Origin: Myxococcus xanthus
GTDB lineage: Bacteria; Myxococcota; Myxococcia; Myxococcales; Myxococcaceae
Assembly (NCBI RefSeq): GCF_006402735.1
Contig: NZ_CP017174.1
Location: 3,909,001 to 3,973,000, forward strand
Length of the DNA: 64,000 nt
Direction: 5' to 3'
The translations under genes were made by a program, and so were the position numbers. Below, one piece after another: positions 7,883-16,198 of this stretch. Position 1 is the stretch's first letter; each line of letters starts with the position of its first letter. Below the pieces are notes generated by a model. That model ran no database searches and was not told the DNA's origin. It saw nothing but the letters and a program-made list of their open reading frames with translations.

Positions 7883-10288
7883 ATGAAGCCCTTCCTTTCC
7901 AAGCTCGCCGTCGCCGCCTCCGCGCTCCTGATGACCGCGCAGGCACCCGCCCCGAAGGCGGTTTCGTCCACCCCGGCCGAGCCCGAGGCGTCCGAAGCGC
8001 CGGCCCAGCACCCCAGCAACGCGCCTCCAGAGGCGCAGCTGTCGCCCCCTCCCGACTCGGAGAAGGCGCCGCTGCCGGTGGGCTACGTGGAGGTGCTCAA
8101 CCCCGCCTTCCCCAATGCCGCGCCGCCCACGCCGGTGGTGCACCGGGGCCGCCGCTACGCGCTGGAGGACCTGGCGCCGTACTTCGGCGAGGGCAAGAAG
8201 AAGGAGGCCCGTGACGCGTTCGACCGTGGACAGTACACGCGCGCCCGCGAGCTGCTGAAGGACGAGGGCGACAGCCCGCCGGTGCGCTACCTGCGCGCCC
8301 TGGCCGCCGTCCGCGCCGGAGATGACGCGTCCGCCGCCAAGGAGTTCGCCGAACTGGCCCCGGACTACCCCGCGCTGAAGGACCGCTGCCTGACGCATGG
8401 CGGCGTGGCGCTGGAGAGCCTGCGCCGCTTCGATGAGGCCGCGGTCCTGCTGGAGCAGGTGCCACCCGAGTCCAAGCTGTACGTGGACGCGCGGCTGGCC
8501 CTGTCGCGCGTGCTGCGCAAGAAGAAGGACGCGGCGGGCGCCATGGCCGCGCTGGAGCCGCTCACGTCGCGCGCGGCGCCCAGCTGGGGCCGCAACGTGG
8601 GCGCCGAGGCGCTGATGGCCATCGCCGACATCGCCGCGGAGAAGAAGGACAAGGCCGCCGAGCGCGCCGCGCTGTGGCGCCTGTGGGCCGCGCACCCGCT
8701 GTCCGCCTTGTCGAAGCAGGCCGAGAAGCGCCTCAAGGGGCAGACGCCGCCCGTCGATGCGAGGGTGGGGCGTGGCGAGGCGCTGGTGGAGTTGCACCGG
8801 AACAAGGCCGGCCTGGAGCAGTTGGAGCCGCTGCTGCCGAAGCTGGAGCTTCCGGACCCGCTGGCCTGCCGCGCGCACTTCGCCTTCGGCAAGGGCATGC
8901 GCAAGGAGCGCCAGCACACGCGCGCCATCCAGGTGCTGACGCCCGTGGCGGAGAAGTGCCAGGACCGGGACCTGCTGGCGCGCGTGCTGTACGTGCTCGG
9001 CTCGTCGCGCTCCATCGTCGACCAGGCGCGGGGCACGGAGACCTACGAGCGGCTGGCGCGCGAGTTCCCGGACCACTCGTTCGCGGATGATGGCCTCTTC
9101 TACGCGGCCGACCTGTACCTGAAGACGGGCCGTCCGAAGGAGGCCATGGCCCGCCTGGACACGCTGGCCCGGCTGTACCCGCAGGGGGACTTCCTGGGCG
9201 AGGCGCTCTTCAAGGCGTTCTGGATTGCCCGCACCACGGGCGTGGAGGACTCCGGCCTGTCGTTCCTGGACCGCATCGAGGCGCAGTTCGCCAAGGCGGA
9301 CGAGAGCTACGACGTGGAGCGCGCGCGCTACTGGCGGGCGCGGACGATGCAGGAGAAGGGCAACATCCAGGGCGCGGCGGAGCTGTTCGAGAAGCTCTCC
9401 GTGGACCACCCGGCGACCTACTACGGGCTGATGGCGCGCTCGCAGCTGGCGAAGGTGGATCCGCCTCGGCTGGAGAAGGTGTCCGCCGAAATCTTCACCG
9501 TGCCCGAGGCCGCCAGCCCCTGGCCGCTGTTCGCCGGCCCCATGGGCGAGGACCCGCACTTCCGCGCGGGCGTGGAGCTGTACCGCCTGGGCTTCAAGGA
9601 AGCCGTGTCGTCCGAGATGCTGGCCGTCAACCGGACCAATCTGCCCGCAGAGTCCGTGCGCCTGCTGGTGCTGGTGCTGCACGAGGCCGGGGACGAGCGC
9701 TCCGCCCACGCGGTGGCGCGGCTGGCGCTGCGGAAGGACTTGAGCGGGCGCATCACGCCGGAGACGCGCGTGGTGTGGGAGGTGGCCTATCCCAACGCCT
9801 TCCGCGACAGCATCGAGAAGCACACCGCGGACGTGGGCGTGGAGCCGGACCTGCTCCAGGCGTTGATGCGGGAGGAGAGCGCGCTGGACCCCAAGGCGCT
9901 CTCGTGGGCGGGCGCGATGGGCCTCACCCAGTTGATGCCGTCCACCGCGAAGGGCGTGGCGCGCGAGCTGAAGCTCAAGCGCTTCAGCGTGGACCAGTTG
10001 CTCCAGCCCGACCTCAACATCCGCATGGGGGCCCACTACCTGGGCGGCTTGCTCAAGCGCTTCAACGGGCACACGCCCTATGCGGTGGGCAGCTACAACG
10101 CCGGACCTGGCGCGGTGAATCGTTGGAGGTCCGACAGGCCGGACCTGGCGCTGGACGCATGGGTGGAGGAAATCCCCATCTCCGAGACGCGCGGCTACAT
10201 CAAGCGCGTGCTGCGCTCGTTCAACACGTACCAACTGCTGTACGGACGGGCGCCCAAGCTGCCGGTGCTCAAGAGCGCCGCGAAGTAG
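7883..10288 (+). CDS. Slt70-like soluble lytic transglycosylase
   Basis: 801 residues. The N-terminus MKPFLSKLAVAASALLMTAQA is a Sec signal peptide, followed by a Pro/Ala linker. Residues about 90-630 are helical TPR-like repeats like the Slt70 superhelix. The C-terminal catalytic domain has the general-acid Glu in REESALDP (E665), GAMGLTQLMPSTA, NIRMGAHYLGGLL and SYNAGPGAVNRW, the full SLT-domain signature. It should cleave peptidoglycan glycan strands with 1,6-anhydroMurNAc formation in the periplasm. It is longer than E. coli Slt70 (about 620 residues), mostly in the repeat part. The gene diverges from the histidine kinase; whether the two are linked in function is unknown. Confidence 0.93.
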   Translation: MKPFLSKLAVAASALLMTAQAPAPKAVSSTPAEPEASEAPAQHPSNAPPEAQLSPPPDSEKAPLPVGYVEVLNPAFPNAAPPTPVVHRGRRYALEDLAPYFGEGKKKEARDAFDRGQYTRARELLKDEGDSPPVRYLRALAAVRAGDDASAAKEFAELAPDYPALKDRCLTHGGVALESLRRFDEAAVLLEQVPPESKLYVDARLALSRVLRKKKDAAGAMAALEPLTSRAAPSWGRNVGAEALMAIADIAAEKKDKAAERAALWRLWAAHPLSALSKQAEKRLKGQTPPVDARVGRGEALVELHRNKAGLEQLEPLLPKLELPDPLACRAHFAFGKGMRKERQHTRAIQVLTPVAEKCQDRDLLARVLYVLGSSRSIVDQARGTETYERLAREFPDHSFADDGLFYAADLYLKTGRPKEAMARLDTLARLYPQGDFLGEALFKAFWIARTTGVEDSGLSFLDRIEAQFAKADESYDVERARYWRARTMQEKGNIQGAAELFEKLSVDHPATYYGLMARSQLAKVDPPRLEKVSAEIFTVPEAASPWPLFAGPMGEDPHFRAGVELYRLGFKEAVSSEMLAVNRTNLPAESVRLLVLVLHEAGDERSAHAVARLALRKDLSGRITPETRVVWEVAYPNAFRDSIEKHTADVGVEPDLLQALMREESALDPKALSWAGAMGLTQLMPSTAKGVARELKLKRFSVDQLLQPDLNIRMGAHYLGGLLKRFNGHTPYAVGSYNAGPGAVNRWRSDRPDLALDAWVEEIPISETRGYIKRVLRSFNTYQLLYGRAPKLPVLKSAAK

Positions 10289-10517
10289 GTGCGCTGCCGC
10301 CATCCGGCCGCCTGCTGGGTGGTGTCGGTGGAGAATTCGTGCGGAATGGGGCGCGGATGCCGCGGGTTATGTCCACGCCCGGAAAAAGGGTGCCTGCGTG
10401 TGGGGGACCCCTATGCAACTGGCCGGAAACGTGACACATGGCCAAGGCCGCACCCTCACACGGCGTGGCAACCAGCTCAATTCATGAAGCTGGCAGAGAA
10501 AGACGAAGAGAAGCGTA

Positions 10518-10721
10518 ATGGCGACTGGTACCGTGAAGTGGTTCAACGACGCGAAGGGCTTTGGGTTCATCATGCAGGACGGCGGGGGCGAGGATCTCTT
10601 CTGCCACCACACTGCGATTCAGACCCAGGGCTTCCGCACGCTGCAGGAAGGCCAGAAGGTCGAGTTCGATGTGGCCCGTGGCCCCAAGGGCCTGCAGGCT
10701 CAGAACGTTCGCCCGGTCTGA
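10518..10721 (+). CDS. Cold-shock family RNA chaperone
   Basis: 67 residues, the standard length for CspA-type proteins. RNP1 reads KGFGFI and RNP2 is DLFCHH, with a Cys-His in place of the usual VHF-type sequence. The opening [18 protein letters not shown] is typical. It binds single-stranded RNA/DNA and melts secondary structure. It is monocistronic, with a clear intrinsic terminator about 35 bases after the stop and a long leader upstream, as cold-shock genes often have. The ATG at 10518 is preceded by only a weak GAAGAG ribosome-binding site. Confidence 0.96.
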   Translation: MATGTVKWFNDAKGFGFIMQDGGGEDLFCHHTAIQTQGFRTLQEGQKVEFDVARGPKGLQAQNVRPV

Positions 10722-10755
10722 GTACCTACTGAGCGCTCATAGCGCTTAGTCCGAA

Positions 10756-10784
10756 GGCTCAGTCTCCCCGAGGGAGGCTGGGCC
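10756..10784 (+). terminator. Intrinsic terminator of the cold-shock gene
   Basis: Arms GGCTCAGTCTCC (10756-10767) and GGAGGCTGGGCC (10773-10784) pair over 12 positions with two G-U pairs and a 5-base loop. TTTTCCTTTTT follows directly. Confidence 0.9.
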
Positions 10785-10856
10785 TTTTCCTTTTTGTCAC
10801 CCCGATGTTCCAGGGCTCGCCTGGAACTTGCCCGGCGGCTCCCCTAGACTCCGGGC

Positions 10857-12254
10857 GTGGGCGCCCCGTCGAACAGTGGAGACGGTGGGAAGAATGCGCT
10901 CTTGCGCGCGCTCCCCTCCGTCGAGCAACTCCTTCGGCGCCCGTCGCTGGAACCCCTGTTGAGTGGAGTCCCCAGGGCCCGTGCTGTGGCCGCGCTCCGG
11001 CTGGCGGTCGACCGGGCCCGGGGCCGGTTGGTGGCCTCAGGCGGGCCAGGCTTCGAGGATGCGGACGTCCAGCACGCCCTGGACACGCTGGCCACACCGG
11101 GGCTGCGGCCCGTGCTCAACGCCACCGGGGTGGTGCTGCACACCAACCTGGGACGCGCACCCTTGGCGGCCTCGGCCGTGGCGCGCGTGGCCGAGGTGGC
11201 ACGGGGATACTCCAACCTCGAGTACGACCTGGATGAGGGAGAGCGGGGCAGTCGCTACGCTCCGTTGGTGGGCCTGCTGTGCTCACTGACGGGCGCGGAG
11301 GACGCGGTCGTCGTCAACAACTGCGCGGGCGCGGTGCTGCTGGTGCTGGCGGCGCTGGCGTCCGGCCGCGAGTGCGTGGTGTCGCGCGGTGAGCTGGTGG
11401 AGATTGGCGGCGGCTTCCGTGTCCCGGAGGTGATGCGGCAGTCGGGCGCGAAGCTGGTGGAGGTGGGCACCACCAACCGGACGCGGCTGTCGGATTACTC
11501 GGCGGCGCTGGGCCCGGAGTCGGCGCTGCTGGTGAAGGTGCACCGCTCCAACTTCGCGTTGGTGGGCTTCACGGAAGAGGTAGAGGTCGCGGAGCTCTCG
11601 GCGTTGGGCCGCGCGCGCGGCGTGCCGGTGTTCCAGGACCTGGGCGCGGGCGCGCTGGTGCCGCTGCAGGGCGAGGGCCTGAGCCAGGAGCTCACGGTGG
11701 CCCAGGCCGTGGCGGCGGGCGCGGACGTGGTCGCCTTTTCGGGAGACAAGCTGCTGGGAGGACCCCAGGCGGGAGTCGTGGTGGGCCGGTCCGTGCTGCT
11801 GGCACGCATCAAGGCCCACCCGCTCATGCGGGCCCTGCGGGTGGACAAGCTGACGGTCGCCGCGCTCGAAGCCACCCTGGTGCTGTACCGGGATGGCCGG
11901 GCGGAAGAGGTTCCGGTGCATCGCCTGCTTGCCCAGTCGCCGGAGGACCTTCGCGCCCGGGCGGTACGGCTGCAGGGCCTGCTGACGGGGCGGGGTGTGC
12001 GTGCGCGTGTGGCCAGCGTGGTGGGGCAGGTGGGTGGGGGTGCCATGCCGCTGGCCAGGTTGCCGTCCTCCGCGTGCATCCTCACCCTAGAAAAGCCGGA
12101 AACATTCCTGGACTGCCTGCGCGGGGGAATGTCGCCGGTTATTGGCAGGATCGCGGATGGCGAGGTGCTCCTCGACGTCCGGTGTCTCAAGGAGGAGGAG
12201 CTCCAGGCTGTCGCGGATGCCGTCGCGGCCGCCATTCCAGGGAACCCGCCATGA
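10857..12254 (+). CDS. selA: L-seryl-tRNA(Sec) selenium transferase
   Basis: 465 residues, the usual SelA length, starting at a GTG. The pyridoxal-phosphate Lys is K298 within FSGDKLLGGPQAG, the strongly conserved SelA motif. Other family blocks are NATGVVLHTNLGRAPL near 83-98, EYDLDEGERGSR and RVDKLTVAALEATL. The enzyme converts Ser-tRNA(Sec) to Sec-tRNA(Sec) with selenophosphate. selB, selC and selD are not in the window, and I see no obvious selenoprotein here. The stop codon overlaps the start of the HNH gene (ATGA), so the two are translationally coupled. Confidence 0.95.
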   Translation: MGAPSNSGDGGKNALLRALPSVEQLLRRPSLEPLLSGVPRARAVAALRLAVDRARGRLVASGGPGFEDADVQHALDTLATPGLRPVLNATGVVLHTNLGRAPLAASAVARVAEVARGYSNLEYDLDEGERGSRYAPLVGLLCSLTGAEDAVVVNNCAGAVLLVLAALASGRECVVSRGELVEIGGGFRVPEVMRQSGAKLVEVGTTNRTRLSDYSAALGPESALLVKVHRSNFALVGFTEEVEVAELSALGRARGVPVFQDLGAGALVPLQGEGLSQELTVAQAVAAGADVVAFSGDKLLGGPQAGVVVGRSVLLARIKAHPLMRALRVDKLTVAALEATLVLYRDGRAEEVPVHRLLAQSPEDLRARAVRLQGLLTGRGVRARVASVVGQVGGGAMPLARLPSSACILTLEKPETFLDCLRGGMSPVIGRIADGEVLLDVRCLKEEELQAVADAVAAAIPGNPP

Positions 12255-12844
12255 TCAACAGCGCCGTGCTTGTCCTCAACCGGTACTACCAGCCGGTGCA
12301 TGTCACCTCGGTGAAGCGGGCGTTCTCGCTCCTGTACCTGGGGGTGGCCAAGGCCATCGACTCGCAGTACCGGCTCTACGAGTTCGCGGATTGGGCGGAG
12401 CTGAGCGCGACGCAGGACTGCATCACCACCATCGAGCGCACCATCCGCGTTCCCCGTGTCCTGGTGCTCAGCGCGTATGACCATCTGCCCCGAGGGCGGG
12501 TGCGCTTCTCCCGGCTCAACATCTACGCGCGCGACAACGACACCTGTCAGTACTGCGGCAAGAACCTGCCGCGCAGCGAGCTGAACCTGGACCACGTCAT
12601 GCCGCGCACGCAGGGCGGCAAGACGACGTGGGAGAACGTCGTGTGCTCCTGCGTGCCCTGCAACCTGAGGAAGGGTGGGCGGACGCCTGAGCAGGCCCAC
12701 ATGAAGCTGCTCAAGAAGCCCGTGCGTCCGCGCTGGACGCCGCTGTTCCGCGGCGCCTCCCGCAAGGTGACGTACCGGGAGTGGCTGCCGTTCCTGCACC
12801 TGGCGGATGCGTCGTACTGGAACGTCGAGCTGCTCGACGAGTAG
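12251..12844 (+). CDS. HNH endonuclease family protein
   Basis: 197 residues from MINSAVLVLNRYYQPVHV, a start shared by many bacterial HNH proteins of this type; an in-frame extension into selA is rejected. The HNH/zinc fold has CQYC (C99, C102), LDHVMPR with H115, WENVV, and VPCNLRKGG (C134/C137 as the second Cys pair). The first 90 residues carry the strand-rich N-terminal part typical of this subfamily. The overlap with the selA stop (ATGA) implies coupling. These proteins are common outside phages in proteobacteria and actinobacteria and their cell role is unclear; nuclease activity is a family inference. Confidence 0.9.
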   Translation: MINSAVLVLNRYYQPVHVTSVKRAFSLLYLGVAKAIDSQYRLYEFADWAELSATQDCITTIERTIRVPRVLVLSAYDHLPRGRVRFSRLNIYARDNDTCQYCGKNLPRSELNLDHVMPRTQGGKTTWENVVCSCVPCNLRKGGRTPEQAHMKLLKKPVRPRWTPLFRGASRKVTYREWLPFLHLADASYWNVELLDE

Positions 12845-12998
12845 CGCCTGCCTGGTGGGCATCCGGGCTCGCCGCAGGGGCTGGAAACACCGGGAGTGAC
12901 GGGTTTCCGGCGCATGCGCGGGCCAGGATGTTCCACTGAACGGATGCAGAAGGTCGGGGAGTCGACGCGACCCCGGGTTCGGGATTTGATGGGGGGGC

Positions 12999-14018
12999 AT
13001 GTCCCAACCCTCGCGAGCGCCCCGGACCGAATCCCGTGTCCTGGGCCCCACGGAACCAAGCCCCATGGTCTCCGGTCCTCCTGGTCTGTCACGCCGTCCT
13101 CGCCCCCGGCGCATCATCGCCGTAGGAGGCGGGAAGGGCGGTATTGGCAAGTCCATGGTGTCCGCCAACCTGGGCGTGGCCCTGGCCCAATCCGGGGCCA
13201 ACGTGCTGCTCGTGGACGTGGACCTGGGCGGTGCCAATCTCCACACATGCCTGGGGGTGGGGCAACCCAACGCGACGCTGTCCGACTTCCTGCGGCGGAA
13301 CAAGGCGCAGCTGGAAGAGGTCATCGTTCCGACGGGCGTGCCCCGGCTGTCGCTGATCGCCGGCGCGCAGGATGCGCTGGACGCGGCCAACCTCAAGTAC
13401 GCGCAGAAGCAGAAGCTGCTGCGGACGTTGATGGGCACGTCGGCGGACTACCTCATCCTGGACCTGGGCGCGGGGACGAGCTTCAACACCATCGACTTCT
13501 TCATCCTCGCCGACCACGGCGTGCTGGTGATGCTGCCCGAGCCCACGTCGGTGGAGAACGCCTACCGCTTCGCGAAGGCGGCCTTCTTCCGCAAGCTCCA
13601 GCAGGTGGAGTCGCAGTACGGCATCGAGGACCTGGTGGAGGATGCGCTCACCACCCGCGAGGGGGCGCTGCGCACCCTGCATGACGTGCTGGCGCAGGCC
13701 CGGCGCAAGGACCCGGTCATCGCGGACCGCCTGGAGCGCGAGCTCTCCGCGTTCCGCATCCGGCTGATCGTGAATCAGGCGCGTACGGACGCGGACCTGT
13801 CGGTGGGCGCCTCGGTGGCCGCCGCATGGAAGAAGTTCTTTGGCATCGAAATGGATGTCCTGGGTGCCATTCGCTACGACGACGAGGCGTGGCGAGCGGT
13901 GCGCAAGCGCAAGCCCGTCCTCATCGAGCGACCGGATTCCGCGGCGGCCACTGCCATTCAGGTCATCGCAACGCGTATCCTCACACTCGACGGCTCCCCC
14001 CAGCGCTCCACACCATGA
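12999..14018 (+). CDS. MinD/ParA-family P-loop ATPase
   Basis: 339 residues. After a Pro/Arg-rich 38-residue leader comes the deviant Walker A GGGKGGIGKS (43-52), with the signature Lys in KGG, then LLVDVDLGGANLHTCLG and Walker B YLILDLGAG. This is closest in feel to the FlhG/FleN and orphan MinD group rather than chromosomal ParA, because no ParB gene follows. The gene overlaps the next by four bases (ATGA at 14015-14018). A role in positioning of cell-pole or surface machinery is a context-free guess. Confidence 0.88.
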   Translation: MSQPSRAPRTESRVLGPTEPSPMVSGPPGLSRRPRPRRIIAVGGGKGGIGKSMVSANLGVALAQSGANVLLVDVDLGGANLHTCLGVGQPNATLSDFLRRNKAQLEEVIVPTGVPRLSLIAGAQDALDAANLKYAQKQKLLRTLMGTSADYLILDLGAGTSFNTIDFFILADHGVLVMLPEPTSVENAYRFAKAAFFRKLQQVESQYGIEDLVEDALTTREGALRTLHDVLAQARRKDPVIADRLERELSAFRIRLIVNQARTDADLSVGASVAAAWKKFFGIEMDVLGAIRYDDEAWRAVRKRKPVLIERPDSAAATAIQVIATRILTLDGSPQRSTP

Positions 14019-15841
14019 AGCCCTTCGAGCAGCAGACCTATTACGAGATTCTCGAAGTCCCCGTCACCGCTCCGATGGAGGAGATTCGGGCGGCATACGA
14101 ACGGCTGATGGAGCTGTATTCGCCGGACTCCATCGCCGTCTATGCGCTCGTGGACGAGGGCCAGGTGGATGGGCTCCGCACTCGGATGGCCGAGGCGCTG
14201 GAGATTCTCTCCGACGAAGAGCTGCGCGCCGAGTACGACAAGGATCTGGGGCTCCCGGCCCGCCGGTTGATGGACGCGGTGTCGACCGGGGGCGAGGTGG
14301 CCCACGCCGAGGCGCCGGTGGAAAAGCGTGCGGAGCCGGAGCTTGTTGGGGTTGCCGCATCCGGCGCGGAAGATCAGACTGGCGGCCTTTTGACACAGGT
14401 CCCCGAAACGGGGACGAACGGGAGGCCAGGAGCAGTGCGAGACGTGCCGGTGGAGGACTCGGAGACCGCGATGACGGGGCGGGACGGGGAAGGGGAGGCC
14501 GCGGCCAATGCGACGGAGCCTCGAGTGGAGCCGGTGCCGGCGTCCTCGGGGCAGGCGGACTTCCGGGCGTCGTTCTTCCGTGGGTTCTCGTTCGCGTATG
14601 TGTCCAGCTCGTTGCAGGACACGCAGCGGCTGGGGAGCGCGGTGGATGTTCCCGCTTCGTCGATTCAGCCCCAGGTTTCCGGTGGTGGGACGGGCACGAT
14701 GGCTGCGAGCGCTGAGTCGCAGCGCGAGGCCTCCGGGGCGGTGCCTGCGGCGTCGGTGGGTGAGACGGCTGTGACCCAGGGGGCTGCTGCGGTGGCGCCT
14801 GGTACTGTTCCGGCCAGCGAGGCTGCTTCGGTTTCCCCGAGCGCCCCTTCGGTAACGGGCAGCGCGCCGATTCCGGCGACGTCTCCGCAGGTCAACGTCA
14901 GCGTCCCTGCTTCGGGCAGTGATGCCTCGGTGACTGCTTCTGCCGCTGTGCCGACGCCTGCTACGGCAGCCACTGTCAGCGCGCCGGCTTCGGTCAGCGA
15001 TGCACAGGTGACTGCTTCTGCCGTGCCGCCGCCTGCATCGGGAGCGGCCGTCAGCGCGCCGGCTTCAGTCAGTGATGCCCCGGCGACGGCTTCGGCCGTC
15101 GCACCGACTCCCGCCTCGGCCGCTCCCGTCAGTGCCCCGGCGTCGGAAAGCAGTGCCACGGTGATTGCCCCGGCAGCTCCGGCCAGTGGCCCAGCCGCCG
15201 CGTCGGTTCCCACGCAAAGTGCCACGGTCAGCGCCGTGGCGGCGCCATCCCCCTCGGCGCCTGCTACCGCCGCGCCTGGCGCCCCGACATCGGAAGCCAG
15301 CGCGGAGCCCCTCCCGCCGGTTCTAGCGAGCGCCAGCCCGGTACCTCCGGCCCCCCAGGCACCCGAGGCCGACTCGACCGCCCTCGTCCCTGTCCGTCCG
15401 TCGCCCGCCTCGGCGGCTCCGTCCGAGCCGGGCCGGGCTGGGGCGCGTCCCGGGCGGCCCCTGGAAGACGCGCCGCAGATCGCCCAGGACTCCGCCATCG
15501 CCACGGCGGAGGCGGCGCTGGCGCAGGTGTCCCAGGCCGCGTCGAGGGCCCGTGAGCCCCGGCCTCGCGTCCCGGACATCCCATCCGACGCCGAGTTCAA
15601 CGGCGAGCTGCTCCGCCAGGTCCGAGAGGCCCGGGGGATGACCCTCCAGCAGGTGGCCGACCGCACCCGCATCACGCGCATGCACCTGGAGAACGTCGAG
15701 GCGGACCGCTACAACCTGCTCCCGCCCTCGGTCTACCTGCGAGGTATCCTGATGAGCCTCGCCCGCGAGCTGGGGTTGGATCCACTCCGCGTCTCCAAGA
15801 GCTACCTGGCCCTGTCTTCTGAGAAGTCAGGCCGGAAGTAG
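14015..15841 (+). CDS. J-like/HTH fusion protein with a long Ala-Ser-Val-Pro repeat linker
   Basis: 608 residues from MKPFEQQTYYEILEVP, the start overlapping the ATPase stop. Residues 5-85 match a J-domain layout (YYEILEV, AAYERLMELY, EALEILSDEELRAEYDKDLG), but the catalytic HPD loop reads SPD, so it cannot stimulate Hsp70 in the normal way. Residues about 100-500 are low complexity and include four tandem 25-26-residue repeats. Residues about 525-595 form a RodZ-type Cro/HTH domain (RQVREARGMTLQQVADRTRI, then ENVEADRYNLLPPSVYLRGI). RodZ has a membrane helix after its HTH; here the HTH is at the C-terminus and no helix is visible. The coupling to a ParA-like ATPase suggests a joint positioning or cytoskeletal role, which is inference. 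Confidence 0.8.
   Translation: MKPFEQQTYYEILEVPVTAPMEEIRAAYERLMELYSPDSIAVYALVDEGQVDGLRTRMAEALEILSDEELRAEYDKDLGLPARRLMDAVSTGGEVAHAEAPVEKRAEPELVGVAASGAEDQTGGLLTQVPETGTNGRPGAVRDVPVEDSETAMTGRDGEGEAAANATEPRVEPVPASSGQADFRASFFRGFSFAYVSSSLQDTQRLGSAVDVPASSIQPQVSGGGTGTMAASAESQREASGAVPAASVGETAVTQGAAAVAPGTVPASEAASVSPSAPSVTGSAPIPATSPQVNVSVPASGSDASVTASAAVPTPATAATVSAPASVSDAQVTASAVPPPASGAAVSAPASVSDAPATASAVAPTPASAAPVSAPASESSATVIAPAAPASGPAAASVPTQSATVSAVAAPSPSAPATAAPGAPTSEASAEPLPPVLASASPVPPAPQAPEADSTALVPVRPSPASAAPSEPGRAGARPGRPLEDAPQIAQDSAIATAEAALAQVSQAASRAREPRPRVPDIPSDAEFNGELLRQVREARGMTLQQVADRTRITRMHLENVEADRYNLLPPSVYLRGILMSLARELGLDPLRVSKSYLALSSEKSGRK
14897..15205 (+). repeat. Four in-frame tandem repeats of 75-78 bases
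   Basis: Units begin at 14897, 14975, 15050 and 15128 with GTCAGCG or GTCAGTG. Each encodes about 25-26 residues of the pattern VSAPASxSDAxVTASAVxPTPASAA. Units two and three are nearly identical at the DNA level over their first 30 bases. The fourth is degenerate at its 3' side. Confidence 0.85.
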
Positions 15842-15926
15842 GGGAGGCGCCCGGAAGTGCTCGGATGTCACCGGCGTTGCGAGGAAAGTTGACTCGCCTC
15901 CAGCCGCTGCCTAAGTAGGTAGCACG

Positions 15927-16190
15927 ATGACGGACGAGGAAAAGGTCAAGGCGATGCGGCTCGCCCGTGCGATTGCCTCGGATATCTCGCTCTACAACGA
16001 GCAGAAGATCATCAAGGGAATCGAACAGGACAACCTCTTCGAGGTCCTCAAGGAGGAACTGGAAGAGGGCCGCGAGCTCTACAAGAGCCGCGTCAGCCAG
16101 GAGATCTTCACGAAGATGAATTTCTTCGAGCGGGCGATCAACGACATCGTCCTGCGCTCGAAGGCGCATGTGAAGTCGAAGATCTGGTAA
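15927..16190 (+). CDS. Small conserved hypothetical protein upstream of rluD
   Basis: 87 residues, highly charged and mainly alpha-helical, with no signal peptide and no membrane segment. It starts MTDEEKVKAMRLARAIASDI and ends with AHVKSKIW. Its codon use is like its neighbours. I do not recognise a named domain. It ends eight bases before the rluD start, so the two are very probably co-transcribed. The regular helical make-up and Tyr/Phe spacing (SLYNEQ, NLFEVLKEEL) suggest a small helical bundle or partner-binding protein. Confidence 0.75.
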   Translation: MTDEEKVKAMRLARAIASDISLYNEQKIIKGIEQDNLFEVLKEELEEGRELYKSRVSQEIFTKMNFFERAINDIVLRSKAHVKSKIW

Positions 16191-16198
16191 CCCCTCCC

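Noticed and set aside
10857-12844. A selenoprotein with in-frame TGA next to selA
   Set aside because: No open frame continues through a TGA with conserved flanks near selA.
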